A DNA stretch of 64,000 nucleotides from Nonomuraea solani (GTDB lineage Bacteria > Actinomycetota > Actinomycetes > Streptosporangiales > Streptosporangiaceae): assembly GCF_900108335.1 (NCBI RefSeq), contig NZ_FNVT01000004.1:310001-374000 (forward strand), given 5' to 3'. Every line of letters begins with the position of its first letter. Positions within the stretch are counted from its first letter, which is position 1. Below, in pieces: positions 37,467 to 46,002 of the stretch. Both the position numbers and the translations under genes were made by a program. The notes under the pieces are model-generated. The model did not search any database. It was not told where the DNA came from and saw only the letters and a program-made list of their open reading frames with translations.

Positions 37467-37877
37467 ATGGATAACCTTCTCGCCGGGCCGCCCCCGACTC
37501 ACCTGCCGGACCTGCCCGAGGCCAGGGAGGCGCTCGAGTCCGGGGTCAAGCCCTCTGACGTGGCCGCCCGGTTCCCCGCCTACCCGGCGGCGTGGGCCGC
37601 GCTCGCGGAGGAATACTTCGCCCAGGGGCACGCCGTCACCTCCTACGCCTTCGCCCGTACGGGCTACCACCGCGGCCTCGACCAGTTGCGCCGCAGTGGC
37701 TGGAAGGGCCATGGGCCCATCCCGTGGGAGCACGAGCCGAACCGGGGTTTCCTGCGCTGCCTCTACGCGCTGTCCAGGGCGGCCCAGTCGATCGGCGAGA
37801 AGGACGAGGCCGAGCGGTGCGCGCAGTTCCTGAGGGACAGCTCGGAGGAAGGTTACGAGGCGCTGACCAAGGGATAG
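37467..37877 (+). CDS. DUF3151 family protein
   Basis: A 136-residue actinobacteria-specific protein with TPR-like helical character: LPEAREALESGVKPSDVAARFP, WAALAEEYFAQGHAVTSYAFARTGYHRGLDQLRRSGW, GFLRCLYALSRAAQSIGEKDEAERCAQFL. Function unknown. The place beside fba and purA is one I recall for this family in other actinobacteria. ATG 37467 lies seven bases after TATGAC (37454-37459), fitting a leaderless transcript. The in-frame ATG at 37455 is part of that box and was not chosen. Confidence 0.88.
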   Translation: MDNLLAGPPPTHLPDLPEAREALESGVKPSDVAARFPAYPAAWAALAEEYFAQGHAVTSYAFARTGYHRGLDQLRRSGWKGHGPIPWEHEPNRGFLRCLYALSRAAQSIGEKDEAERCAQFLRDSSEEGYEALTKG

Positions 37878-37888
37878 GCCCAGGTCCC

Positions 37889-37918
37889 TTGGGACGAATG
37901 GGCACGTTCGGGTAGTCT
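37889..37918 (+). promoter_or_regulatory. Putative promoter upstream of purA
   Basis: TTGGGA at 37889-37894 and TAGTCT at 37913-37918 with an 18-base spacer. Transcription would start near 37925, immediately before the terminator-like hairpin at 37932-37967 and 60 bases upstream of purA. Confidence 0.45.
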
Positions 37919-37931
37919 CTCTACGCAAGAG

Positions 37932-37967
37932 CCCCTGTCGCGCTTGCGCCAGGGGTTTTCGTTTTTT
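37932..37967 (+). terminator. Rho-independent terminator-like hairpin between DUF3151 and purA
   Basis: CCCCTG (37932-37937) pairs with CAGGGG (37950-37955). A T-C mismatch and a CGC/GCG inner stem with GCTT loop follow. Then TTTTCGTTTTTT completes a classical intrinsic terminator, which is rare in this GC-rich window. It may end the fba-DUF3151 transcript. Because a promoter-like pair lies just before it, it could instead attenuate purA. Confidence 0.8.
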
Positions 37968-37984
37968 GCTCGGGAGACTGAACC

Positions 37985-39268
37985 ATGCCGGCTGCCGTTC
38001 TCGTTGGTGCCCAGTGGGGCGATGAGGGCAAGGGCAAGGCCACCGACCTGCTCGGTGGCGACGTCGATTACGTCGTCCGCTATCAGGGTGGCAACAACGC
38101 GGGACACACCGTGGTCATCGGTGATCAGAAATACGCGCTCCACCTGCTCCCCACGGGGATCCTGTCGCCGGAGGTCGTTCCGGTGATCGGCAACGGCGTG
38201 GTGATCGACCCAGGGGTGCTGCTGAGCGAGATCGACGGGCTGGCCGAGCGGGGCATCTCCGCCGAGCGCCTGCTGATCTCCGCCAACGCGCACCTGATCA
38301 TGCCGCACCACAAGGCCCTGGACAAAGTGACCGAGCGCTATCTCGGCAAGGCCAAGATCGGCACCACCGGGCGCGGCATCGGCCCCGCCTATGGTGACAA
38401 GATCTACCGCATGGGCGTACGGGTCCAGGACCTGCTCGACCCGGGCATCCTGGCCAAGAAGATCGAGGTCGCGCTGACCGAGAAGAACCAGGTCCTGACC
38501 AAGGTCTACAACCGGCGCGGGATCGAGCCGGAGGCGGTGCTGGAGGAGTACCTCGCCTACGCGGAGCGCCTCAAGCCGCACATCGCGGACACCTCGCTGG
38601 TGCTGTCCAAGGCGCTGGACGAGGGCAAGTTCGTGCTGCTGGAGGGCGGGCAGGGGACGCTGCTCGACATCGACCACGGCACGTACCCGTTCGTCACGTC
38701 GTCGTCGCCCACGGCGGGCGGCGCGTGCGCCGGGGCCGGCATCCCGCCGAACCGGCTCACCAAGATCATCGGCATCCTCAAGGCGTACACCACCCGCGTC
38801 GGCTCCGGCCCCTTCCCCACCGAGCTCACGGACGAGATGGGCGAGTGGCTGCGCCAGACCGGCGGCGAGTACGGCGTCACGACCGGCCGCAACCGCCGCT
38901 GCGGCTGGTTCGACGCGGTCATCGCCCGCTACGCCACCCGCATCAACGGCGTCACCGACTACTTCCTCACCAAGCTCGACGTGCTGTCCGGGCTTGAGCG
39001 GATTCCGGTGTGCGTGGCCTACGAGGTCGACGGGGTGCGGCACGACGAGATCCCGATGACGCAGACCGACTTCCACCACGCCAAGCCGATCTACGAGGAG
39101 TTCCCCGGCTGGCAGGAGGACATCACCAGCGCCAAGGCGTTCGAGGACCTGCCCCCGAACGCGCAGTCGTACGTGCGCACGCTGGAGGAGATGAGCGGGG
39201 CGCCGATCTCGGCCATCGGGGTCGGTCCCGGGCGCGACCAGACCATCGTGGTCCGCTCGCTCGTCTGA
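37985..39268 (+). CDS. purA: Adenylosuccinate synthetase
   Basis: PurA makes adenylosuccinate from IMP, aspartate and GTP, the first committed step to AMP. The GTP P-loop QWGDEGKGKATDLL and GGNNAGHTVV are intact. Further motifs are TGRGIGPAYGDKI, LLEGGQGTLLDIDHGTYPFVTSS (IMP contact), TRVGSGPFPTEL, GEYGVTTGRNRRCGWFDAV and a C-terminal GVGPGRDQTIV. It has 427 residues, full length. ATG follows GGGAGACTGAACC. The stop is two bases from the convergent GNAT gene. Confidence 0.98.
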   Translation: MPAAVLVGAQWGDEGKGKATDLLGGDVDYVVRYQGGNNAGHTVVIGDQKYALHLLPTGILSPEVVPVIGNGVVIDPGVLLSEIDGLAERGISAERLLISANAHLIMPHHKALDKVTERYLGKAKIGTTGRGIGPAYGDKIYRMGVRVQDLLDPGILAKKIEVALTEKNQVLTKVYNRRGIEPEAVLEEYLAYAERLKPHIADTSLVLSKALDEGKFVLLEGGQGTLLDIDHGTYPFVTSSSPTAGGACAGAGIPPNRLTKIIGILKAYTTRVGSGPFPTELTDEMGEWLRQTGGEYGVTTGRNRRCGWFDAVIARYATRINGVTDYFLTKLDVLSGLERIPVCVAYEVDGVRHDEIPMTQTDFHHAKPIYEEFPGWQEDITSAKAFEDLPPNAQSYVRTLEEMSGAPISAIGVGPGRDQTIVVRSLV

Positions 39269-39270
39269 AC

Positions 39271-39927
39271 CTAACTCTCAGGAAAGGTCAGAACCGCCGC
39301 CGTCATGGGAGTGCGGAGGGTCCAGCCGAGCGTCTCGTAGAGCGCCTGGCCCTCCGCGGTGGCCACCAGGACGCCCGTGCGCGCCCCCATCGAGGCGGCC
39401 ACCGAGCCGATCGTCCGCATGACGACCGTGCCCAGGCCGCGACGGCGATGGTTGCCCGCCGTCTCCACCTGGTCCACCACGGCCGTCGTGCCCGCGATGG
39501 CGAACTGCCCCCGCGCCGCGACCTCGCCCGCCGCCGTCAGGAGGCGGGCGACCGTGACGCCCGCCCTGGTGGTGACGGCCAGCGTGTAACCGGTGGGCGC
39601 CGCCACGGCGTCGTGGGCCAGCGGGGCGGTCATCATGAACTCCGGGTCCTGGGCGGACCAGCGCTCGGGCAGCAGCGGGGCGATCGTCTCACGAGCCGCG
39701 CAAAGCTTCAGCCAGGTGCCCGGGGTGGTGAGCGTCGCGGTCAGGTGGCGGACGATCTCGGGGCTCGGCTTGACCACGATGTGGCGGGCGACGTGACCGG
39801 GCAGGCCCACGTCCACCCGGAGGCCCCATCGCTCCTGTACGGGCCGGGGTGCGTTGCGGGACACGACCCAGCCGTCGACCCACGCCTGGACTGTCGTGGA
39901 ATGGGCCGTTTTGAGAACCTCCGTCAT
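39271..39927 (-). CDS. GNAT family N-acetyltransferase
   Basis: A 218-residue acetyltransferase. The C-terminal GNAT core shows AIAGTTAVVDQVETAGNHRRR and GLGTVVMRTI (acetyl-CoA pyrophosphate loop R-R-x-G-L-G), ending ALYETLGWTLR, typical of the fold. The N-terminal ~100 residues (QAWVDGWVVSRNAPRPVQERWG) match a family-specific extension seen in actinobacterial members. The acceptor is unknown. Confidence 0.85.
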   Translation of the reverse strand: MTEVLKTAHSTTVQAWVDGWVVSRNAPRPVQERWGLRVDVGLPGHVARHIVVKPSPEIVRHLTATLTTPGTWLKLCAARETIAPLLPERWSAQDPEFMMTAPLAHDAVAAPTGYTLAVTTRAGVTVARLLTAAGEVAARGQFAIAGTTAVVDQVETAGNHRRRGLGTVVMRTIGSVAASMGARTGVLVATAEGQALYETLGWTLRTPMTAAVLTFPES

Positions 39928-40036
39928 AGAGAACAGCCTATTGTCTGCCCAGAATCACACGACCGGGCGTAGCAGGATAAAAAGGACACGGCGTGGCACT
40001 GCCCTGACCTGCCCCGCGCCAGGTAGGGTCCCGCTT

Positions 40037-40942
40037 GTGCACGTTGAGATACATGGTCATCGGGGGGCTCGTGGCCTCTGGCCGGAGAACACCCTGCCCG
40101 GTATGAGCCGCACGATGGAGCTCGGCGTGCACGCGCTCGAGTTCGACGTCGCGCTCACCGCCGACCGGCGCCTCGTGCTCACGCACGATCTCACGGTCTC
40201 CGCCGTGACCAGCGCCGACCGGCGGCCGGTCCGGCCCGCTGACCCGCTCTTCCCGTACGTCGGCAAGCCCATCAACGCGCTCACCCTGGCGCAGCTCCAC
40301 ACGCTCGACGTGGGCGTACGGCTGCCCCGCCACCCCGACGACCCCTTCGCGCTGACGCAGGTCGCCATGCCCGAGACCAGGATGCCGACGTTCGGCGCGG
40401 TGCTGGGGCTGGTGAGCGCCTACGAGGCGGAGGGCGTACGGCTGCATGTGGAGCTGAAGTCCGACCCGACGCGGCCGCACCTGACGCCCGACCCCGAGCT
40501 CTTCACCGAGCTCGTCATCGAGGAGCTCGACCGGCACGGCCGGCTCGGCAACGTGGCCATCCTCAGCTTCGACTGGCGCATCATCACGCACGCGGCCGAG
40601 ATCGCCCCGGACACGCGGCGCTTCGCGCTCATCGAGCGGGACACCCTGCACTGGAACGAGGGCGTCGGCGACGACGTGCCGGCCGCGGCCCGCGCGGCCG
40701 GGGCCACCACGCTCTCGCCCGAGCACATCATGGTGGACGAGAAGCTGATGGCGCAGGCGGCGGCCGCCGGGCTGGACGTGGCGGTGTGGACCGTCAACGA
40801 GCCCGGGCTGGCGGCCAGGATGCTGGACCTGGGGGCGGCCGGGATCGTCACCGACTACCCCGACCGGATGCGGGAGCTGTGGCGGGAGCGGGGGCACGCG
40901 CTGCCCGAGCCCGTGGGCCCGCTCAAGCCGGTGGGCGTCTAG
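40037..40942 (+). CDS. Glycerophosphodiester phosphodiesterase
   Basis: A 301-residue GDPD-family TIM barrel that hydrolyses glycerophosphodiesters to glycerol-3-phosphate and alcohol. Catalytic HGHRGARGLWPENTLPGM (two His and Glu), EFDVALTADRRLVLTHD (metal residues, second catalytic His), HVELKSDP and VWTVNEPG are clear. It starts at GTG 40037. TAGGGT at 40024-40029 ends seven bases before the GTG and no ribosome site is seen, so the transcript is probably leaderless. No signal peptide: cytosolic. The stop overlaps the convergent corA stop (CTAG). Confidence 0.93.
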   Translation: MHVEIHGHRGARGLWPENTLPGMSRTMELGVHALEFDVALTADRRLVLTHDLTVSAVTSADRRPVRPADPLFPYVGKPINALTLAQLHTLDVGVRLPRHPDDPFALTQVAMPETRMPTFGAVLGLVSAYEAEGVRLHVELKSDPTRPHLTPDPELFTELVIEELDRHGRLGNVAILSFDWRIITHAAEIAPDTRRFALIERDTLHWNEGVGDDVPAAARAAGATTLSPEHIMVDEKLMAQAAAAGLDVAVWTVNEPGLAARMLDLGAAGIVTDYPDRMRELWRERGHALPEPVGPLKPVGV

Positions 40943-42051
40943 AGCCAGCCGTTGCGGCGGAAACCGCGGTGCAGCAGCACGCAGGCCGTGATCATCAGGG
41001 CCAGCACCGCCGGATAGCCCCAGACCTGCTTGGTCTCCGGCATGAAGTCGAAGTTCATGCCGTAGATGCCGGCGATCATCGTGGGCACGGCCAGGATGGC
41101 CACCCACGAGGAGATCTTGCGCATGTCCTCGTTGGCGAGGGCGTTCGAGCGGGCGAGCGCGGCCTGCAGGATCGAGCTGCACAGCTCGTTCGAGGACTCC
41201 ACCTGCTCGCACACCCGGGACAGGTGGTCGCCGACGTCGCGGAAGTATTCGCGCATCTCCGAGGGGATGACGCGGCGCTGCGGCAGCGCGGCCAGCGGGG
41301 CCATGAGCGGGGTGACGGCCCGCTTCATCTCCAGCATCTCGCGCTTGAGCTGGTAGATCCGGTTGATGTCGCGGGAGCTGACGTCGGCGAACACGGTCGC
41401 CTCGACCTCTTCGAGTTCTAGCTGCATGAGGTCGGCCACCTGCAGGTACTGGTCGACCACATGGTCCGCGATGGCGTGCAGGACGCCGGCCGGGCCCCGG
41501 TTCATCAGCTTGGGCTTGTCTTCGAGGCGCTCGCGGACCCCGGTAAGGGGACAGTGCCGGCCGTGCCGCACCGTCACCACGAAGTCGGGGCCGAGGAACA
41601 CCATGATCTCGCCGGTGGCGATGATCTCGCTGGTGGCGGTCAGCTCGTCGTGGTCGAGGTAGGCGACGGTCTTGAGCACCATGAACAGCGACTCGGCGTA
41701 GCGCTCGACCTTGGGGCGCTGGTGGGCCTTGACGGCGTCCTCGACGGCCAGCGGGTGCAGGCCGAACACCTCGGACAGCCACTCCACCTCGGGCGCCTCG
41801 GGCTCGTGCAGCCCGACCCAGACGAACGCCTTGGCGCCGTCGTTGGCCTTGTTGTGCTCGCGTACGAGGTCGAGCGCCTCGACGATGCCGGACGCGGCGA
41901 CCTTCTTGCCCTGGAGGTAGGCCCCGAACTCCACTATCGACTCGACGGGAGGTACGCAGATGTCACGCGCGACCGGCTTGTGGAGCTGGTGCGCGGCGCG
42001 CGGCTGAACGGGATGACGGTTGATGCGACGGAAAAGCGTGGACGAGCGCAT
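40939..42051 (-). CDS. corA: CorA family magnesium/cobalt transporter
   Basis: A 370-residue metal channel of the CorA family. The large cytoplasmic N-terminal domain is followed by a long stalk helix (HLSRVCEQVESSNELCSSIL) and two C-terminal membrane helices (ISSWVAILAVPTMIAGIYGMN and AVLALMITACVLLHRG). The GMN selectivity motif and following loop (GMNFDFMPE) are intact, and the basic tail FRRNGWL matches the family. ATG 42051 has GGAAAGGGA upstream. It is divergent from purD across a 358-base gap. Confidence 0.95.
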   Translation of the reverse strand: MRSSTLFRRINRHPVQPRAAHQLHKPVARDICVPPVESIVEFGAYLQGKKVAASGIVEALDLVREHNKANDGAKAFVWVGLHEPEAPEVEWLSEVFGLHPLAVEDAVKAHQRPKVERYAESLFMVLKTVAYLDHDELTATSEIIATGEIMVFLGPDFVVTVRHGRHCPLTGVRERLEDKPKLMNRGPAGVLHAIADHVVDQYLQVADLMQLELEEVEATVFADVSSRDINRIYQLKREMLEMKRAVTPLMAPLAALPQRRVIPSEMREYFRDVGDHLSRVCEQVESSNELCSSILQAALARSNALANEDMRKISSWVAILAVPTMIAGIYGMNFDFMPETKQVWGYPAVLALMITACVLLHRGFRRNGWL

Positions 42052-42409
42052 GGCAGTCCCTTTCCGCCCGACGCGGCACGCTCCACGCGCGATGAATTGT
42101 CACCTCAATCAACGAAGGTGCGTGGAGGCACGATCAGGCTGCCGGATTGGAGTGGTCGGGGGTATTCAGACCGAACGTGTGAAAGCTCGTATCGCTGGGA
42201 TCACCAGGATTCATCCCGGACCACCTCCAATCACAAGAGACGCCGCAAAGCCGCCTCAACCTACCACAGGCGGGTGAACCCAACTGACGATACTCGCCCT
42301 GAGGGCCGCGGCTCAGGTAGAACTCCACAAAGATTGACGGCTATTCCGGCATTTGGTGTGCAGGACACCAGAGCGTGCGCCAGGCGGCGGGCCTGCGACA
42401 ATAGAGCGC
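42052..42409. other. 358-base divergent spacer between corA and purD
   Basis: No gene found. The middle part (42100-42300) is relatively AT-rich and could hold a leader for corA on the minus strand, where a magnesium-sensing element might be expected. I recognise no M-box or other riboswitch consensus. At the right end, GACAAT (42397-42402) lies seven bases before the purD GTG. Confidence 0.4.
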
Positions 42410-43624
42410 GTGCGCGTTCTAGTCATTGGTTCCGGAGGGCGTGAGCACGCCCTGTGTCGTTCACTCAAGCTCGATCCCCAGGTCACCGAGCTCCACTGTG
42501 CCCCGGGCAATCCCGGCATCGAGGAGGTCGCCGCCGTCCATCCCGTCGATCCACTCGACCCCGGCCAGGTGGCCGCGCTGGCCGGGCGGCTGCGAGTCGA
42601 TCTCGTGGTGGTGGGGCCCGAGGCGCCGCTCGTGGCGGGCGTCAGCGACGCGGTGCGCGAGGCGGGCTTCGCCTGCTTCGGGCCTTCCAGCGAAGCCGCC
42701 ATGATCGAGGGCTCCAAGGCGTTCGCCAAGGAGATCATGAGTGCCGCCGACGTGCCCACCGCCCGGGCCAGGGTGTGCGTCACCGAGGCCGAGGCGGCCG
42801 CGGCGCTCGACGAGTTCGGGGCGCCCTACGTGGTCAAGGACGACGGGCTGGCCGCCGGCAAGGGCGTCGTCGTCACCGACGACCGAGAGCTGGCGCTGGC
42901 CCACGCGCGGGCGTGCGACCGGGTGGTGATCGAGGAGTTCCTCGACGGGCCGGAGATCTCGCTGTTCGCATTGTGCGACGGGAGCACGGCCGTGCCGTTG
43001 CAGCTCGCGCAGGACTTCAAGCGGGCCTACGACGGCGGCCAGGGCCCCAACACCGGCGGCATGGGGGCCTACACGCCGCTGCCGTGGGCGCCCGACGGGC
43101 TCACCGAGCAGGTGATGCGGGAGGTCGTGCATCCGACGATCGGCGAGCTGGCGCGGCGCGGGCTGCCGTACCAGGGGGTGCTCTACGTGGGGCTGGCCCT
43201 GACCTCCAAAGGGCCGAAGGTGATCGAGTTCAACGCGCGCTTCGGCGACCCCGAGGCGCAGGTGCTGCTCGACCGGCTGGAGACGCCGCTCGGCGGGCTG
43301 CTGATGGCGTCCGCGACCGGCGAGCTGGGGCTCGACCCGGTGTTCAAGGGCGGCTCCGCCGTGATCGTGGTGGTCGCCTCGGAGAACTATCCGGAGGCGC
43401 CGGTCAAGGGAGACGTGATCAAGGGGCTGCGGGAGACCGAGCACGCCTACGTGATCCACGCCGGCACCAAACGGTCGGGCGACGAGGTGGTCTCCGACGG
43501 CGGGCGGGTGCTCGGCGTGGTGGGCAGCGGGCCCGACCAGGAGAGCGCCCGCCAGGCCGCCTACGACCTGGTCGGCCGGATCGAGCTGCGCGGTTCGCAC
43601 CACAGAACGGACATCGCCCGATGA
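42410..43624 (+). CDS. purD: Phosphoribosylamine-glycine ligase
   Basis: PurD is the ATP-grasp enzyme making GAR from phosphoribosylamine and glycine, purine step 2. Its start VRVLVIGSGGREHALCRSL is the family signature. FAKEIMSAADVPTA, VVKDDGLAAGKGVVV (ATP-grasp), GPNTGGMGAYTPLP, and KVIEFNARFGDPEAQVLL (metal residues) are intact. 404 residues. GTG 42410 is preceded by GACAAT at seven bases, a leaderless pattern; the longer in-frame ATG is not supported. The stop overlaps purC as ATGA. Confidence 0.97.
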   Translation: MRVLVIGSGGREHALCRSLKLDPQVTELHCAPGNPGIEEVAAVHPVDPLDPGQVAALAGRLRVDLVVVGPEAPLVAGVSDAVREAGFACFGPSSEAAMIEGSKAFAKEIMSAADVPTARARVCVTEAEAAAALDEFGAPYVVKDDGLAAGKGVVVTDDRELALAHARACDRVVIEEFLDGPEISLFALCDGSTAVPLQLAQDFKRAYDGGQGPNTGGMGAYTPLPWAPDGLTEQVMREVVHPTIGELARRGLPYQGVLYVGLALTSKGPKVIEFNARFGDPEAQVLLDRLETPLGGLLMASATGELGLDPVFKGGSAVIVVVASENYPEAPVKGDVIKGLRETEHAYVIHAGTKRSGDEVVSDGGRVLGVVGSGPDQESARQAAYDLVGRIELRGSHHRTDIAR

Positions 43625-44457
43625 AGCTTGTGCACTCCGGCAAAGTACGCGACCTCTACGAGACCGACGACGGCCTGCTGCTGATGGTCGCCTCCGACCG
43701 CCTGTCGGCCTTCGACTACGTGCTGGAGCCCGCGATCCCCGACAAGGGGGCCGTTCTCACGCAGATGTCGTTGTGGTGGTTCGACCAGCTCAAGGAGGTC
43801 GTGCCCGACCACGTCGTGGGGCCGGGCGACGACGCGCGCAGCGTGCTGTGCAGGCCACTGCGGATGGTCCAGGTCGAGTGCGTGGCCAGGGGTTATCTGA
43901 CGGGCGGCGGGCTGGCCGAATACCGCGCCGGCGGCACGGTGTCCGGGGTGCGGCTGCCGGCGGGGCTGGAGGACGGGTCGCGGCTGCCCGAGCCGATCTT
44001 CACGCCGTCCACCAAGGCGCCGATGGGGCAGCACGACGAGCCGATCTCGTACGAGCGGGTCGTGGCGGAGGTGGGCGCGGAGACCGCCGAGGAGCTCAGG
44101 CGGATCACGCTGGCCGTCTACGAGCGCGGGGCGGAGATCGCCGCCGAGCGCGGCATCATCGTGGCCGACACCAAGATCGAACTGGGCTGGGACGAAGACG
44201 GCGTGCTCACGCTGGGTGACGAGGTATTGACACCCGACTCTTCGCGATTCTGGCCGGCCGAGGAATGGAAACCAGGCCGTTCTCAGCCTTCTTTTGACAA
44301 GCAATATGTACGCGATTGGCTACTCTCGCCCGAATCAGGATGGGACAAAGCCTCCGGAAACCCCCCACCTCGACTTCCCGACCATGTGGTCGAGAGCACT
44401 CGGCAGCGATACCTAGAAGCGTATGAGCGCGTCACGGGGGTTCCCTTTAGCGGATGA
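43621..44457 (+). CDS. purC: Phosphoribosylaminoimidazole-succinocarboxamide (SAICAR) synthase
   Basis: PurC couples CAIR and aspartate in purine synthesis. The 278-residue form starts VHSGKVRDLYETDDGLLLMVA and has SDRLSAFDYVL, VECVARGYLTGGG, PIFTPSTKAPMGQHDEPIS and IIVADTKIELGWDEDG, ending with DEVLTPDSSRFWP and SFDKQYVRDWL, all canonical. It is translationally coupled to purD. Other pur genes usually follow in actinobacteria, but here the next gene is murA. Confidence 0.97.
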   Translation: MKLVHSGKVRDLYETDDGLLLMVASDRLSAFDYVLEPAIPDKGAVLTQMSLWWFDQLKEVVPDHVVGPGDDARSVLCRPLRMVQVECVARGYLTGGGLAEYRAGGTVSGVRLPAGLEDGSRLPEPIFTPSTKAPMGQHDEPISYERVVAEVGAETAEELRRITLAVYERGAEIAAERGIIVADTKIELGWDEDGVLTLGDEVLTPDSSRFWPAEEWKPGRSQPSFDKQYVRDWLLSPESGWDKASGNPPPRLPDHVVESTRQRYLEAYERVTGVPFSG

Positions 44458-44535
44458 TTCGGCAGGGTCATGTGGTGTGAGCGACTACTGTTGGCCCGAT
44501 CGAGCCTCACCGCCGAAATTCAAGGAGCCGCACGA

Positions 44536-45801
44536 ATGGTCCGTTACCGCGTGCGCGGTGGCAACGCACTGCGTGGAACCGCGTTCATCCAGGGCGCGAA
44601 GAACGCCGTGCTCCCCATGATCGGTGCGGCTCTGCTCGCCCCCAAGGGTCGCACCGTTCTGCGCAACGTGCCGATCATCGAGGACGTCCGCCGCGCGGTC
44701 GAGCTGGCCGAGGCGATCGGCGCGTACGTCGAGCTGCACGAGTCCGAGCGCACGCTGGTCATCGACGCCTCCAGGGTGCAGAGCCCCGTGCTGCCCGCCG
44801 AGATCGCGAGGCGTTTCCGCGGCTCGGTGCTGTTCACGCCCGCGCTGCTGCACCGGCTCGGCGAGGCGATCGTGGAAGGGGTCGGCGGCTGCAATCTCGG
44901 CAGCCGCAACCTCGACTTCCACTACCTGGGCTACAAACGGCTGGGCGCGATCGTCGACGAGGGCGAGACCGTCATCCACGTCAAGGCGTCCGGCCTGACC
45001 GGTGCGACCCTCTACCTCGACACCCCGTCCCACACCGGCACCGAAAACCTCATCATGGCCGCGGCCCTGGCCAGGGGCACGACGGTGATCGAGAACGCGG
45101 CGCTGGAGCCCGAGGTGCTCGACGTCATCGACATGCTCACCAAGATGGGCGCGCGGATCAGCGGCGGCGGCACGGGGTTCATCACCGTGGAGGGCGTCGA
45201 CGAGCTGCACGCCGTCGAGCACACGGTGATGCCCGACCGGCTCGACGCGGGCGTGTTCGCGATGGCGGCGGCGATCACCGGCGGCGAGGTCAGCCTCGTG
45301 GGCACAGGGCTCGACCTGGGCGTCGTCCGCTACAAGCTGGAGCAGATGGGCGTCGAGTTCCACCGGCAGGGCGCGGTGCTGCACGTGGGCTGCGAGGGCC
45401 CGCTGCGGCCGATCAACATCATCACCGACACCTATCCCGGGTTCGCGACCGACCTGCAGTCGCCGATGATGACCGTCGCGGCGCTCGCCGACGGCACCAG
45501 CTACATTCACGAGCGCATCTTCGACGGCCGGTTCGCGCTGGCCGGCGAGCTCAACAAAATGGGCGCGAACGTGGAGGTCGACGGCAGCCGAGCCGTCGTA
45601 CGCGGCCGCACGCCGCTCACCGGCACCCAGGTGACGGCCCACGACCTGCGTTCTGGAATCGCCCTCGTGCTCGCCGGGCTGGCCGCGGAAGGCGAGACCC
45701 TGATCGACTCGGGATACCTGATCGATCGCGGTCACGCACATCTCGCCGCTCGAATGCGCGCGCTCGGCGCGGACATTACACGAGAGATTTCCGAGCGTTG
45801 A
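44536..45801 (+). CDS. murA: UDP-N-acetylglucosamine 1-carboxyvinyltransferase
   Basis: MurA transfers enolpyruvate from PEP to UDP-GlcNAc, the first committed peptidoglycan step and target of fosfomycin. Key residues are present: Lys-Asn in FIQGAKNAVLPMIGAALL, the catalytic loop Cys in VGGCNLGSRNLDF (aligning with Cys115 of E. coli), and the Asp in GFATDLQSPMMTVAAL. The Cys argues against the fosfomycin-resistant Asp form. The loop context (NLDFHYLGYKRLGA rather than RPVDLH) is divergent, so it may be one of two MurA paralogs. ATG 44536 follows AAGGAGCC. It has 421 residues. Confidence 0.93.
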   Translation: MVRYRVRGGNALRGTAFIQGAKNAVLPMIGAALLAPKGRTVLRNVPIIEDVRRAVELAEAIGAYVELHESERTLVIDASRVQSPVLPAEIARRFRGSVLFTPALLHRLGEAIVEGVGGCNLGSRNLDFHYLGYKRLGAIVDEGETVIHVKASGLTGATLYLDTPSHTGTENLIMAAALARGTTVIENAALEPEVLDVIDMLTKMGARISGGGTGFITVEGVDELHAVEHTVMPDRLDAGVFAMAAAITGGEVSLVGTGLDLGVVRYKLEQMGVEFHRQGAVLHVGCEGPLRPINIITDTYPGFATDLQSPMMTVAALADGTSYIHERIFDGRFALAGELNKMGANVEVDGSRAVVRGRTPLTGTQVTAHDLRSGIALVLAGLAAEGETLIDSGYLIDRGHAHLAARMRALGADITREISER

Positions 45802-46002
45802 AAATGCCGAGAAAAACCTCGTTGAGCTGCTAGGACATCTTGTCGGGCGGTCAACCAGAACGGCTTTCCGGAAAAGTCGGGCGTGACATTACGGCCCCCG
45901 CGAGCGATCGTTCCAAAAGAGAGCACTGCAACGGACGGCAGGATGGGACGAACATTGGTCGAGAGGGCCGAAGAAACTCCCCGAGTGTCACGCCCGGGCG
46001 CT

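Noticed and set aside
44536..45801. Fosfomycin-resistant MurA (Cys to Asp)
   Set aside because: The active-site loop reads GGCNLGSR, so the catalytic cysteine is present.
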